DNA from: Symsagittifera roscoffensis
Lineage: Eukaryota; Xenacoelomorpha; Acoela; Convolutidae
Reading direction: 5' to 3'
Assembly (NCBI RefSeq): GCF_963678635.1
Contig: NC_087067.1
Coordinates: forward strand, 15,383,639 to 15,447,638
DNA: 64,000 nt
Shown: positions 1-11,916 of the stretch, piece after piece
Numbering within the stretch: position 1 is the first letter of the stretch
Layout of the letters: every line of letters begins with the position of its first letter
The notes under the pieces: model-generated
What the model was told of the DNA's origin: nothing
The model's database searches: none
What the model saw: the letters and a program-made list of their open reading frames with translations, nothing else
Position numbers and translations under genes: made by a program

Positions 1-1508
1 ATCGAATACACTGATTTAATTTAGTTTAAAACATACGCAAACGAATTTTGTTTCGATACACTTTATAAAAGGGACCATTTGCTTCACTTGTTGTAACAGG
101 TATCATTTAGGGAAAGATCTTGCCGAAAACATTTTTTGTTTCAACAAAGGTAATTACCGTAAATCAGAGTTTTTAAAAACTTTCTCGGCTCATACTTGGT
201 TTCAGTTATACCAGTTAGTGAACGCACAAAACAGCTTTTCACTAATGCTAATTTAAATTTCTATGGATCTTTGCCAAGATGCACTCATAAAAAAAATTTA
301 TTCGCAATTTCAAAGCTAAAATTGTGCTGATTACGGAATGTTTCGATCCAGAGTGCGGAGAAAAAAGGAAAATAAGCATAAATCATTTTTAGATTATCGA
401 AATAAAAATACCGAAGCTAATTGGCAAAACTATCGACTTTGCCGTGAACAATTGGTCAGTTTAGTTAATGATAAACACGAAAAATATTCGCTAAGTTTCA
501 TCTCAATTCTGAGCGAAAATCAGGAAAAATGGTTTTTTGGTTCCTGTTCAAGCAACAGCAGAATTATGGCAAAACGTAGCTCATTCAATGAAATGATAAC
601 TCAGGATTTCCAGACTGCGGTTGATTTTATCTTTGTATTTTCAAACTTAGGCGAATTTTTTCGCTCTGTTAAATTTGAACCTAATGTTCCAGTTAAGTCT
701 GAATTTCCAGCCTTCCATTTTAAGCACATAATAGTGAAGCAATGCTATTATGTGAATCGAGCATTAAATGTCGAATGTTTTCTGCGACCTTCTACCGTAC
801 CTGCTTGGGCAAAAATCGACAACCAATCAATAATTGTGACTCACCTGACTTTTGTAATTGATGCCTGCATAGACGATAAGGTTTTTCCATCTGAACTAAA
901 TAAAGTAAATGTCAAAACTTTATTCGAAAAAAGTGACCCGTTGAGCTCAAAAAATTATGGCCCATTTCAATAAACTGTGCATTTTCCAAAGTTTTGAAGA
1001 AGTACTTCATCATCAAAAAACAGAAGAAAAGAACAAACATCAAATAATGAGCGCGATTCAGTTTTGATTTTGCAAAAGGTTCTTTAGACAAATTGCTTGC
1101 ATTTACGTTACAGAAAATATACGAAAATAAATTGGCTCTAAAATTTTTTTCATGCAGTTTTTTTGGATCTTTCGAAAATTTTTGACTCCATTTCACATAA
1201 TACTTTAGAAAAAAAGTACGTTATGTGTGAATTTCAAAGGGAAGCAAATAAAATATTTGAAAATTTACTCAATTAACGCCTCAATTGGAATAATATGAAA
1301 AGAGTTTTTTTTCTGACAGGATTGAAGATAAAAGAGGTGTGCCATAGGGCACGGTACTAGTTTCATTGGTGCTCAAAAAATACATCAATGATATACGAAA
1401 AGGAATATCTCTCGAATAAGATTTGGTGCAATGTGCAGAAGACTGTATGAGATTTGGATCATCCCTAATTTCAACTGATGCGTTGAATCGGTTACAAAAA
1501 TCCTTGCT
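1..1508 (+). pseudogene. LINE family A, tandem unit 1 (linker + RT)
   Basis: A decayed non-LTR retrotransposon ORF2 fragment of CR1/L2/Jockey type. Codons 338-970 hold the linker between endonuclease and RT (W-Q-N-Y-R-L-C-R motif near 425) and the RT fingers, where FPSELNKVNVKTLFEK followed by KNYGPF matches the family pattern 'fP..lK.a.v.PifKkgd...NYRPIS'. Palm sequence resembling 'FLDLSKAFD' lies near 1150-1200, and remnants of the GVPQG and INDI motifs near 1335-1400, in other frames. Several frame changes and stops are present. There is no endonuclease in this unit. The sequence then returns to the start of the next unit, which makes it one period of a tandem array. Confidence 0.75.
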
Positions 1509-3594
1509 CGAATTCACTGATTTAATTTAGTTTGAAACATATCCAAACGAATTTTGTTTTAATACACTTTATAAAAGGGACCATTTGCTTCAGTTGTTGT
1601 AACAGGTATCATTTGTGGAAAGATCTTGCCGAAAACATTTTTTGTTTCAACAAAGTTAATTACCGGAAATCAGAGTTTTTTAAAATTTTCTCGGCTCATA
1701 CTTCGTTTCAGTTATACCAGTTACTACGCACAAAACAGCTTTTCACTAATAATAATTTAAATTTCTATGGATCTTTGCCAACATGCACTCATAACAAAAT
1801 TTTATTGGCAATTTCAAAGCTAAAAATGTGCTGATTACGGAATGTTTTGATCCAGAGTGCAGAGAAAAAATGAAAAAAGCATAAATCACTTTTAGATTAT
1901 CGAAATCAAAATACCGAAGATAATTGGCAAAACTATCGACTTTGTCATGAACAATTGGTGAACTTAGTTAATGACAAACAAGAAATTCTGAGCGAAATTC
2001 AGGAAAAACGGAAATTTGTCACCCGGTTTTGTGGTTCCTGTTCATGCAGCAGCAGAATTACGGCAAAACGTAGCTCATTCAATAATGAAATGACAACTCA
2101 GGATATCCAAATTGCGATTGAATTTATCTATGTATTTTCAAACTTAGGCGAGTTCTTTGGCTCTGTTAAATTTGAACCTAATGTTCCAGTTAAGTCTGAG
2201 TTTTCAGCATTCCATTTTTAGCACTTTATAGTGAAGCAGTGCTATTATGTAAATCGAGCATTAAATTTCAAATGTTTTCTGTGACGTTCTACCGTACCTG
2301 CTTGGGCAATAATCGACAACCAGTCAAAAATATGACTCACCTGACTTTTTCAATTAATGCCTGCATAGACGATAAGGTTTTTCCATCTGAACTAAATAAA
2401 GTAAATGTCAAAACGTTATTTGAAAAAGGTGACCCATTGAATTCAAAAAATTATCGCCCATTTCAATAAACTGTGCATTTTCCAAACTTTTGGAGAAGTA
2501 CTTCATGTTCAAAAGACAGAAAAATTGAACAAACATTAAATAATGAGCGCGATTCAGTTTTAATTTTGCAAAATGTTCTTTAGACAACGTTACAGAAACT
2601 TTTGATTTACGTTACAGAAAAAAAAAGAAAATAAATTGGCTCTAAAATAAATTGGCTCTAAATTTATTGGCCAAATAAATATTGGCTCAAAATTGGCTCT
2701 GAATTTATCTATGTATTTTCAAACTTAGGCGAGTTCTTTGGCTCTGTTAAATTTGAACCTAATGTTCCAGTTAAGTCTGAGTTTTCAGCATTCCATTTTT
2801 AGCACTTTATAGTGAAGCAGTGCTATTATGTAAATCGAGCATTAAATTTCAAATGTTTTCTGTGACGTTCTACCGTACCTGCTTGGGCAATAATCGACAA
2901 CCAGTCAAAAATATGACTCACCTGACTTTTTCAATTAATGCCTGCATAGACGATAAGGTTTTTCCATCTGAACTAAATAAAGTAAATGTCAAAACGTTAT
3001 TTGAAAAAGGTGACCCATTGAATTCAAAAAATTATCGCCCATTTCAATAAACTGTGCATTTTCCAAACTTTTGGAGAAGTACTTCATGTTCAAAAGACAG
3101 AAAAATTGAACAAACATTAAATAATGAGCGCGATTCAGTTTTAATTTTGCAAAATGTTCTTTAGACAACGTTACAGAAACTTTTGATTTACGTTACAGAA
3201 AAAAAAAGAAAATAAATTGGCTCTAAACAACTTTTTCATGCAGTTTTCTTGGATTTTTCGAAAACTTTCGACTCCATTTCACATAATACTTTAGAAAAAA
3301 GTTACGTTATGTGAGAATTTCAAAGAAAAGCAAATGAAATATTTGAAAATTTACTCAGTTAACGCCTCAATTGGATTAATGTGAAAAGAGTTTTTTTCTG
3401 ACAGGATTGAAGATAAAAAAGGTGTGCCATAGGGCACGGTACTATTTTCATTGGTGCTCAATAAATACATCATGATAAAAAAAAACGAATATCTCTCAAA
3501 TATGATTTGTTGCAATGTGCAGAAGACAGTATCCTATTTGGATCATCCCTAATTTCAACTGATGCGTTGAATCGGATACAAAAATCCTTGCTCG
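1509..3594 (+). pseudogene. LINE family A, tandem unit 2 (with internal duplication)
   Basis: Same content as the first unit: linker (1955-2221), fingers with CIDDKVFPSELNKVNVKTLF and LNSKNYRPF (2340-2469), then palm remnants. Here about 581 bp spanning the fingers is present twice (2120-2700 and 2701-3281), so the unit is 2.08 kb rather than about 1.5 kb. Frame changes and stops separate every piece, so no protein can be made. The homologous unit of the second block (16301-17803) lacks the extra 581 bp. Confidence 0.75.
2120..3281 (+). repeat. 581 bp direct tandem duplication inside family A unit 2
   Basis: The stretch starting GAATTTATCTATGTATTTTC near 2117 recurs near 2700, and the two copies encode identical 76-residue stretches (2239-2469 and 2820-3050). 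Between them (about 2630-2700) lies filler made of several short copies of AAATAAATTGGCTCT. The identity of the copies and the absence of the duplication from the second block make it recent. Confidence 0.85.
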
Positions 3595-5102
3595 TATTCA
3601 CTGATTCAATTTAGTTTGAAACATACGCAAACGAATTTTGTTTCGATACACTTTGTAAAAGGGACCATTTGCTTCACTTGTTGTAACAGGTATCATTTGT
3701 GGAAAGATCTTGCCGAAAACATTTTTTGTTTCAACAAAGGTAATTACCGTTAATCAGAGTTTTTAAAAACTTTCTCGGCTCATACTTGGTTTCAGTTATA
3801 CCAATTAGTGAACGCACAAAATATCTTTTCACTAATGATAATTTAAATTTCTATGGATCTTTGCCAAGATGCACTCATAAAAAAAATTATTTGCAATTTC
3901 AAAGCTAAAAATGTGCTGATTACGGAATGTTTTGATCCAGAGTGCGGAGAAAAAATGAAAATAAAATTAAGTCATTTTTAGATTATCGAAATAAAAATAC
4001 CGAAGAAAATTGGCAAAACTATCGACTTTGCCGTGAACAATTGGTCAGCTTAGTTAATGATAAACAAGAAAAACATTCGCTAAGTCTCTTCTCAATTCTG
4101 AGAGAAATTCAGGAAAAACGGAAATTTATCACCCGATTTTTTGGTTCCTGTTCATGCAGCAGCAGAATTATTGCAAAACGTAGCTCATTCAATGAAATGA
4201 TAACTCAGGATTTCCAAACTGCGATTGATTTTATCTTTTATTTTCAAACTAAAGCGAATTTTTTGGCTCTGTTAAATTTGAACCTAATGTTCCAGTTAAG
4301 TCTAAATTTCCAGCCTTCTATTTTTAGCACATATTAGTGAAGCAATGCTATTATGTAAATCGAGCATTAAATGTCGAAAGTTTTCTGCGACCTTCTACCG
4401 TACCTGCTTGGACAAAAATCGACAAGCAACTAAAAATTGTGACTCACCTGACTTTTGTAATTAATGCCTGCATAGACGATAAGGTTTTTCCATCTGAACT
4501 AAATAAAGTAAATGTCAAAACGTTATTTGAAAAAGATGACCCGTTGAGTTCAAAAAATTATCGCCCATTTCAATAAACTGTGCATTCTCCAAAGTTTTGG
4601 AGAAATACTTCATGTTCAAAAAACAGAAAAATTGATCAAACATCAAATAATGAGCGCAATTCAGTTTTGATTTTGCAAAAGGTTCTTTAGACAAATTGCT
4701 ATGGTTTTTGTTACAGAAAAAATACGAAAAAATATTGGATCAAAAAATTGTTTGTGCATTTTTCTTTACTTCAAAGGTTTTCGACTCTATTTCACTTAAT
4801 GCTTTAGAAAAAAATTACACTGTGTGGAAATTTCAATGGCGGCAAATCCAATTATTAAAAATTTACTCAATGAACTCCTCAATTGGATTAATGTGAAAGG
4901 ATTTTTTCTGACAGGATTGAAGTTAAAAGAGGTGTGCCATAGGGCACGGTACTACTTTCATTGGTGCTCAATAAGTACATCAATGATAAACAAAAACGAA
5001 TATCTCCCGAAATGATTTGGTGCAATATGCAGAAGACTGTATGATATTTGCATCATCATTAATTTCAACTGATGCGCTGAGTCGGTTACAAAAATCCTTG
5101 CT
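3595..5102 (+). pseudogene. LINE family A, tandem unit 3
   Basis: Linker ORF 3942-4337 (DYRNKNTEENWQNYRLCREQ, then SCSCSSRIIAKRSSFNEMIT) followed by the finger region 4337-4576 (FPSELNKVNVKTLFEKDDP and SSKNYRPF) and a palm remnant 4696-5015 with KVFDSISLNALEK, which corresponds to 'KAFDsv.h..Ll.k'. A VCHRARYYFHW stretch marks the decayed GVPQGtvL motif. It is non-functional because frames change between all parts. It pairs with 17804-19190 of the second block. Confidence 0.75.
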
Positions 5103-6470
5103 GGAACTCACTGAATTATTTTACTATAAATCAAACGGAAACAAATTTTTTCTCGATACACTTAATAAAAGAGACAATTTGCTTCACTTGTTGTGACAAG
5201 ATCAAATGTGGAAAGATCTTGCCGAAAACATTTTTAAATTCAACGATGGTAATTTTTTTTCGCTCTTACTTGGTTTCAATCATACCAATTAGTGAACGCA
5301 CAAAACATATTTTCACTAATGATAATTTAAATTTCCAAGGCTCTCCGCAAACATGCATTCATCAAACAAATTTATTCGCAATTTCAAAGCTAAAATTGTG
5401 CTGATTACGGAATGTTTTGATCCAGAGTGCGGAGAAAAAAAGAAAAATCAGCGTAACTCACTTTTAGATTATCGAAATCAAAAAACCGAAGATTATTGGC
5501 AATACTATCGACTTTAACCTGGAAAATTGGTCAGCTTAGTTAACGATAAACAAATAAAACATTTGCGGCGTTTCTCCTCAATTCGGTGTTAAACTCAGCG
5601 GAAATGGAAGTTTATCACCCACTTTTGTGGTTCCTGTTCTTGCAGCAGCAGAATTACGGCAAAACGTAACTCATTCAATGAAATGATAACTCAGGATCTC
5701 AAAAATGCGATTGATTTTATCTATGTATTTTCAAATTTAGGCGAATTTTTTGGCTCTGTTAAATCTCACACTAATGTTCCAGTTAAGTCTGAATTTCCAG
5801 TCTTCGATTTTCAGCACATAAAACTGAAGCAATGCTGTCTTGTAATTCGAGCAAAAAACGTCGAAAATTTTTTGTGACCTTCTACCGTACCTGCTTGGGC
5901 AAAAATTGACAACCAAATGAATAATTGTGACCTATCTGATTTTTGTAATTAATGCCTGCATAGACGAAACATTTTTTCCGTTTGAACAAAATAAAGTAAA
6001 TGTCAAAACGTTATTTGAAAAAGGTGACCCATTGAATTCAATAAACTCTCGCCCATTTCAAAAAACTGTGCATTTTCCAATCTTTTGGAAAAGTATTTGA
6101 CGTTCAAAAAACAGAAAAATTGAACAAACATCAAACAATGAGTGCACTTCAGTTTTAATTTTGCGAAACGTTCTCAACACAAAATGCTTTGATTTACATT
6201 ACAGAAAATATACGAAAAAAAAATTGCCTCTAAAAAACTTTTTCATGCAGTTTTCTTGGATCTTTCAAAGGTTTTCGCCTCCATTTCACATAAAACTTTA
6301 GAAAAAAGTTACATTGTGTGGGATTTCAATGGAAGCAAATCCATTAATTAAAAATTTAGTCAATGAACGCCTCAAATGGATTAATGTGAAACGGATTTTT
6401 TATGACAGGGTTGAATCCAAAAAAAAGGTGTACCATAAGGCGCGGTACTAGTTTCATTGGCGTTCAAATT
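5103..6470 (+). pseudogene. LINE family A, tandem unit 4
   Basis: The most diverged unit of this array. Recognisable parts are the segment upstream of the linker (5219-5404), the linker (5440-5680), the pre-finger region 5683-5877 (FSNLGEFFGSVKSHTNVPVKSEFPVF), degraded fingers (5940-6060) and a palm remnant (6240-6400). This unit as a whole has no counterpart in the second block, whose array passes from its third unit straight into sequence matching about 6085 onwards. The expected result of an unequal exchange between units is exactly this loss of one period. Confidence 0.7.
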
Positions 6471-6751
6471 AAAAATAACTAAGTGTTTTCGCGTACATTG
6501 CTTGAGACATTGTGCCACTATTTGTAAATCCCACCGATGAGAAAAGTAGTTTTCCATGATAATCCTGTTCAATATCATACTCACGTATTCAGCAGTCCAG
6601 AAAGTAAACAGACTTCTTTGACTGGTTTTTCATTTCTTCATTAACAATTTTTAACTTTTGATGAACGTTAGCCTTATTGTTGTGATAAGCTTATTAATTA
6701 GATGTGATATGTTTGATGTTTGTGCCTGCTTGTAGAGTGCCCTGTAAGGGA

Positions 6752-6755
<4 letters not shown>

Positions 6756-6782
<27 letters not shown>
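6756..6782. repeat. (GA)n microsatellite
   Basis: About 13 GA dinucleotides directly after GTAAGGGATTTAA. The homologous tract at 19476-19505 is slightly longer, as expected from slippage after the block was duplicated. Confidence 0.95.
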
Positions 6783-6786
<4 letters not shown>

Positions 6787-7209
6787 TCAAGTAGATCTCT
6801 GGTCTGGGGGTGTCTGGTGGTGCGCCGCTGGAACATTTGAGCTCTGGTGTGATTGTTCCCTTCCAGCAAGCTAGATTTTATATTTTTCTTTAAATTAAAT
6901 TTGTGATATATTTTTTAATCTAAATTTTTCCAGTCCTTTAAATAAGGGTCAATTCACGTTATGCTCAGTTAAATTTCCTTTTCCTCACGCTTAACCCAGC
7001 CGTCAAGATGAGGAACCAGCAAAGAAATCTTAACGCTTCAAGGCTTTTTAATTGAAAAAGATGTGATTGTAGATGTAATTCGTGTCATTTCAATTTTCTA
7101 AGCATAACTCTTAGCGACCCTAAAATCCAATAGTTTCAATGTCTTATGTGTGTTAATGTGAAGTTTGTGAATAATGCTTCGTTTGGTGATGGCTTAGTAC
7201 TAGATAAAT

Positions 7210-7249
7210 ATGTACATACAGCCATTTCTAATTTTGGCTGTATGTACAT
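7210..7249. repeat. Perfect 14 bp inverted repeat at a rearrangement junction
   Basis: ATGTACATACAGCC at 7210-7223 and its exact reverse complement at 7236-7249 flank a 12-base loop. In the homologous position of the second block (about 19930-19960) the left arm is present but the right arm is replaced by the normal family B unit start (GAGTGCTCAAGAGAG). The right arm therefore looks like a snap-back templated insertion. It is followed by a short direct duplication of CTCGCATGTT. Confidence 0.85.
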
Positions 7250-8852
7250 CTCGCATGTTCTCGCATGTTCTCTTGGCAGAAAGACTATCGGATAAAATGA
7301 ATTAAATTTCTACAATGCAGAAAACTTTACTTATTGGCTCGTTTTTCTGTGGTTTTTTTCATTCCTTATTTGAACAACCCAAAAGAAGTGATCGTAAGCA
7401 AACAGCTGCTATGAGCTCTATGATAAACGAAAAAAGTTAGAGCCCTCTTCTTCAAGGGTCAAGCCCGCCCCATGCAGATCTGAAGCAGAGAATAAAGCTA
7501 ATCAACAGCAAGCTTGATGAGGAAAACATAAAGGAAGGAATAAAGCTGGCCGCTTCAGATGACAAGATGGCGCCTTTTTTGATTCCTAACTGTGAAAAGT
7601 GGTATCTAAACAACCAAAAATAGCTGAACGCCCAAAACCCGGAAAACGTCGATAATTTTTAAATAACTGATCGCGTCTAAATGCTCAGGAAGCGACAATA
7701 TTTTTCAAGGCTCTCGCAGAGCCAAAAGCTCTTTTTTTTGAAGTTATAAATTAGGATGTGGTACTAAAAGATGAGATGAAAATGCTGCAAATTCTTTGAA
7801 AACTTGATAGAGCGTGATGACAACTCAAAGTGTTCAATTTTACCTAAAATGTTTTCAAGTAAAACATTTCATTCGCTCGACAAAGAAACTATGCTGAATC
7901 ACATTTTTTCAAACCGCCCGGAATTGTTCAAATATACTCATTGCGCTTACAGCAATTCGAGTTATCTTTTTAACAGAAATTCCATCATTATGTCGGAAGA
8001 AGGAACACAACAATGTGATTCCGAGAATCCACGGCTCTTTGATGAAGGAATACAGACGCTAGTAAAAAAAAGTTTGAATCCAAAACAAACGTTTGATATT
8101 TACATGACGGAAACCTATCCGACGAATACAAGATAGTGCTCCGAGACCTCAAAAAACACTGAAATCAGAAAACGAATACGGTTTAAGTCTACACAGAGAA
8201 AAATAAGAGCTATATTTTCTAGGACAGACGACCACAAGCACGTAGTACAATACAATTATAGATCAATTTCAAAAAATTGGTCCAAAAACAAAAAATTAAA
8301 TCCAAGGATGAACTTGTAATCATGGGCTCCCTTATAGGTGAATCTTGTCGAAAGGATCTGTTAAACGTTTCAATAAATGAGCTCGAAAACATTTTGGAGT
8401 TTATTGATAAACTGGATGCACATTATAGTCTTAATGTGCTTGGATGCTTCTTCCAATGGCTGTTTCTTCCAATTGCCTGCTGGTTTTAGCCAATTTTTTT
8501 TAGCCATTTCTATTTTGTGAGTGCTCAAGAGAGTACCTAAGGACTCGCATGTTCTCTTGGCAGAAAGACTATCGGATAAAATGAATTAAATTTTCATGCA
8601 GAAAACTTTACTTATTGGCTCATTTTTGTGTGGTTTTTTTCATTCCTTATTTGAACAACCCAAAAGAAGTGATGGTAAGCAAACAGTTGCTATGAGCTCT
8701 ATGATAAACGAAAAAAATTAAAGCCAATTTTAATTCACTGGCTAAACCTCTTCTTCAAGGGTGAAGCCCGCCCCATGCAGATCTGAAGCAGAGAATAAAG
8801 CTAATCAACAGCAAGCTTGAAGAGGAAAAAATAAAGGAAGGAATAAAGCTGG
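7250..8852 (+). pseudogene. Retroelement family B, one unit plus a partial second
   Basis: Decayed RT of a non-LTR-like family. 7804-8136 encodes DKETMLNHIFSNRPELFKY, then SEEGTQQCDSENPRLFDEG, which matches the family pattern 'd+.tML..if...PeLy.y...aYs.sS.Lf....i.SeeGtQQGDPLGPLlFdegiq.Lv'. A decayed catalytic box follows, and 8277-8489 encodes LGspiG-like MGSLIGESCRKDLL and DKLDAHYSLNVLGC, the downstream 'D.l.aH.al.lLr.c' segment. From 8519 a second unit starts and stops being recognisable at 8852. Upstream, 7540-7580 encodes LAASDDKMAPF, matching 'GAiRLlaSDD.mApf'. Multiple stops; dead. Confidence 0.7.
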
Positions 8853-9209
8853 AGCAATAAGATTCGATTTCAAGCAATATATTTATTGATGTTGTATTAC
8901 CATATCTTATAACCATAATAACGACTGATAAAAAGATACATAAGACGTTAGCAATTTTGTTTAAAAAAGTAACCATTTTAATTAAGACAAACAGTGAAGA
9001 ACCTCGCTCTGATTCGTTTGGTTAATATAATTGTGACCACTTTAGCCGATTTCTAACCAGGCCAAATTTTGAGCAGATACAAAAGCGGTCATTTTTTTAC
9101 TTGAGCTGTTTTTGTTCTGGTTTGCCATTTCTTGTGATTTTTTCTGGTCTGCGTCCTATTTGCAAAATAAATTTAAATGATTAACCAAACATTCTATTTT
9201 TTTCGCCAA

Positions 9210-9231
9210 GTCGACTTATGTATAAGTCGAC
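9210..9231. repeat. Perfect 10 bp palindrome
   Basis: GTCGACTTAT, a 2-base centre (GT), then ATAAGTCGAC. No second copy is seen nearby, so it is not evidently a terminal repeat of a small transposon. Confidence 0.85.
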
Positions 9232-10060
9232 ATAAAATTGTGAACAAAACATTTTGAGACGGTGTTGAATTTTGATTGACTAATTCTAACCAGTCAGGTT
9301 GAAGCAAAATAGTTTCAGTTCAAGCTGTTGAAAAATTGATTTTTGGGCGGAATAAGTATAGAAAAAATTTAATTTATAGCTCATCAAAAACGAACGAAAA
9401 TTAAAAGATATCAATCAAGGTCCGTTGGAACTTTCATTATTTTGTTCCCGTATTCGAACGTTCTTGTTTTATATGTTTCTTTGCCACCCCCAAATGCTGA
9501 GTGAAATAATTTGAGTTTTGTAGATAGTTATAGCTGCGATCCACAAGTTGGCCTAAATGCAACATATTTCGAAAGGATTTTGAATGAGAAATAACTTGCC
9601 GAGGTTGCCAAAAAATCGCAGTAGAATCGCCCAGTCCAAAAATCGCAATAACATTTGGGTTCAGAAAAAATATTATCATCCTTGAACAATAAAAAAGCTC
9701 GGTTGAAAACTAATATTTTGATTTCTTTGAGGTTAACAAAGATATCTTCATCAGTCGTCTGATTTTTGCTGGGGGTAACAATTATGTCAGAATTCAGAAT
9801 TGTTTTAAAAAAAGAAGAATGCAATTTTTCATGGGAGGCGCATTTTAAAAAAAGTCATAAATTAGCCTTCTTTTCTCCTTAGTCCAATGAAATTCATTTT
9901 TCGAGCTAGTTTAAGAAAATAAAAAAAACTGTAGCAAGGAAAAAATTTTAACGTTGTAGACAATTTTGCAAACAAGGATAGCTGGTTACTGTGCAAGTAG
10001 CGCTGAATGTTCCGACCATAGTCTAAAGTGAACACAAAAAAAAAGTATTTTTTTTCTTGA

Positions 10061-10093
10061 AATTAGTGTCGTTGTTGAAAGACGACACTAATT
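10061..10093. repeat. Perfect 12 bp inverted repeat (stem-loop)
   Basis: AATTAGTGTCGT and ACGACACTAATT separated by 9 bases. Right after it comes a further short TTAGTGTC copy, so the hairpin may be another snap-back templated insertion rather than a functional RNA element. Confidence 0.85.
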
Positions 10094-10954
10094 GTTAGTG
10101 TCATTTCCTCGAAGAAAAACTGGAATCTCTGATAGAAAAATAGGCAAAAAATGTAGAAAATGACTAGGAAAACAAAAAAGTAAAAAAAATGGCAAAATTT
10201 TTTCTATTTTTTTTTGTAAAAATTTTTTGGTTTACAGAAAGTTTTTAATTTCCAAAGGCGCTAAAAACACAAAAACAACTTTATTCGAGAAAAATTTTTT
10301 TTCAGGTTCTAAACGAGGCAAAATAAGCCAGTTCGCTTGCATTATTTGCTCCCATTTAGACTAAAAATCAAAAATTTCGGAACTGTTTTTTTTCGGAACT
10401 GTGAAATTTTTTCGAATTTTGAATGTCGTTCAACTGACGACTGAAAGGGCTTCAATATGATTATCACTCAACCAAGTCCGATAACTTTTTCTGGTACCTG
10501 ATTTTGCGTTGAAAACATAGGCAAAAATAGGCAAAAAAAAACTAAAACGCTCCCAAATACAAAGTTCTACCCGATTTTCAATGGTGGGAACACTAACAAA
10601 TCAAAAATAGCTTTGGGCATTTTTTGAACAATTTTACATCAAATTGGGTGCTTCACACTCAAAACTATTTAATATTGGCATCGATGTTATGTTCATAAAA
10701 AAAGCTGAAGAAGATGTCGTAACCTGTTACCAAAAAAAAACTTTGCTTGGCATAGTAATCAATCTGTGAGGCGTAAGAGACGTGTTCATTCATTTCCCCT
10801 CAAAAACCCTTTTAAAAAAACCTAATTCGAGGTTTAATTTTGCGTAATACAAAAAATAAGTCGCAAAATCTTTATTGATAAGAAAAATTTGTAACAAAAA
10901 AAGCACAACACATAAAAATATGTAAAAAACAGCATCACCCAAAGCATAAAACAT

Positions 10955-11270
10955 CAATACATATTAATTTGTTGAAAAACAAAGATTGAGGCACTTTTCT
11001 TCTAAAATTCATCGAGTTAAAACGTTAAAACCAATTGAAAGATTCAATAAAGCTGTACGGTCATTCAATTTCGAGAAATACTGTAACATAGATACTAGCA
11101 TCTGTGGAGTAGAAAATATCAAAACATATGAATTTGTTGAAAAACAAAGATTGAGGCAATTTTCTTCTAAAAATTCTCTAGTACAAAAAGTCAAATGCAA
11201 TTGAAAGATTCAACAAAGCTGTACGGTCATTCCTTTTCGAGAATTAATGTAACGTAGATACTAGCATCTT
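10955..11270. repeat. 166 bp unit, two tandem copies
   Basis: The segment beginning AATTTGTTGAAAAACAAAG near 10970 recurs 166 bases later (near 11136). Both copies continue with an A-rich stretch, then AAGCTGTACGGTCATTC and GATACTAGCATCT. The copies differ at scattered positions. An open stretch in the first copy (10986-11204) does not persist in the second, so coding is unlikely. Confidence 0.85.
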
Positions 11271-11916
11271 GTGATGAAAACTTTTGCGAAGCCCGAGTTC
11301 AAATCAAGCCATAATCTGAGAAACTCCAAAAATTTGTGATTTGATGTTAAAAAATTCTACCAACGATTACACAAAACGTGAAAGTAGTTCAAACACTTTG
11401 ATAATTTTTGCAGTCTTTTGGATAAGAACTATTTCTAAATAGAGTTTTGAATAATTTTTCAATTCATAAAAAAAACATTCCCGAATGTTCGTTGACTATT
11501 AATTGTTGCCCGCGCCTGCACACTACTAGCCCCCAGTGGTTTTCTGATATCAAATTATTGAATTGCAAGATAGCATTGGTTCAGTTTTTATGCAGAAAAG
11601 TCAGAGTTGAGAATCAGACAAACAACGAATGAAAAACTTTATTTTATTAGAGCCAAAAAAACTTCTAACTTTGAATTGACATATTTAAAAAAAATGGCAG
11701 TTTTGAAATCTTCGGTTACCAGTTTTAAAAAAAAATACGTCATGCCGTTTTTTGTGAACTACTGGAAACTCAATCTCAAAGTTGTTTAAAAATTCCATTT
11801 TTGCAGAGTAGCGACTGGAACTGAGTAGCAATTTTGCAATTGTTTTTCTTTTTGATATGTCTTACCAAGTTCGACATTTGATTTGAAATTTCAGACAATT
11901 TGAATTAAAAAATTCT
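11271..11916. other. No recognised gene; possible upstream part of LINE family A
   Basis: Two short open stretches (11447-11632 and 11607-11789) have no motif I recognise. Because the esterase part of a family A ORF1 follows directly on the same strand, this may be decayed ORF1 or 5' leader sequence of that element, but nothing in the sequence proves it. Confidence 0.4.

Larger units (their letters stand above)
6471..7249. other. Spacer between family A and family B, no gene
   Basis: AT-rich sequence that matches 19191-19957 of the second block. I see a (GA)n microsatellite and no supported coding region; short open stretches on the minus strand (6381-6584) are antisense to LINE sequence. 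It ends with a hairpin that the second block lacks. It may be an unrecognised untranslated part of one of the flanking elements. Confidence 0.6.
1..8852. repeat. Segmental duplication, copy 1
   Basis: This block matches 14757-21590 almost base for base, in the same order: family A LINE units, the spacer with (GA)n, then the start of family B. The offset is about 14.79 kb near position 2000, about 14.21 kb near 4100 and about 12.72 kb near 6400. The first step equals an internal 581 bp duplication present only here, and the second equals one 1.49 kb family A unit absent from copy 2. The match stops near 8852, where copy 2 continues as a family B array and this copy runs into unrelated AT-rich sequence. 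Confidence 0.85.
8853..10954. other. AT-rich stretch with no recognisable gene
   Basis: Rich in T and A runs. Open stretches here, including two overlapping minus-strand ones at 9437-9824, show no motif I recognise and no paralogue in the window. Two perfect short palindromes lie inside it. It follows the point where family B homology ends and precedes the longer family A copy, so it could be a very old or unknown element, or simple intergenic DNA. Confidence 0.55.

Noticed and set aside
6756-6782. GAGA-factor regulatory element
   Set aside because: A plain dinucleotide microsatellite with no gene nearby to regulate.
9437-9824. Overlapping minus-strand open stretches as possible genes
   Set aside because: AT-rich, low-complexity translation, no motif and no paralogue in the window; fits chance.
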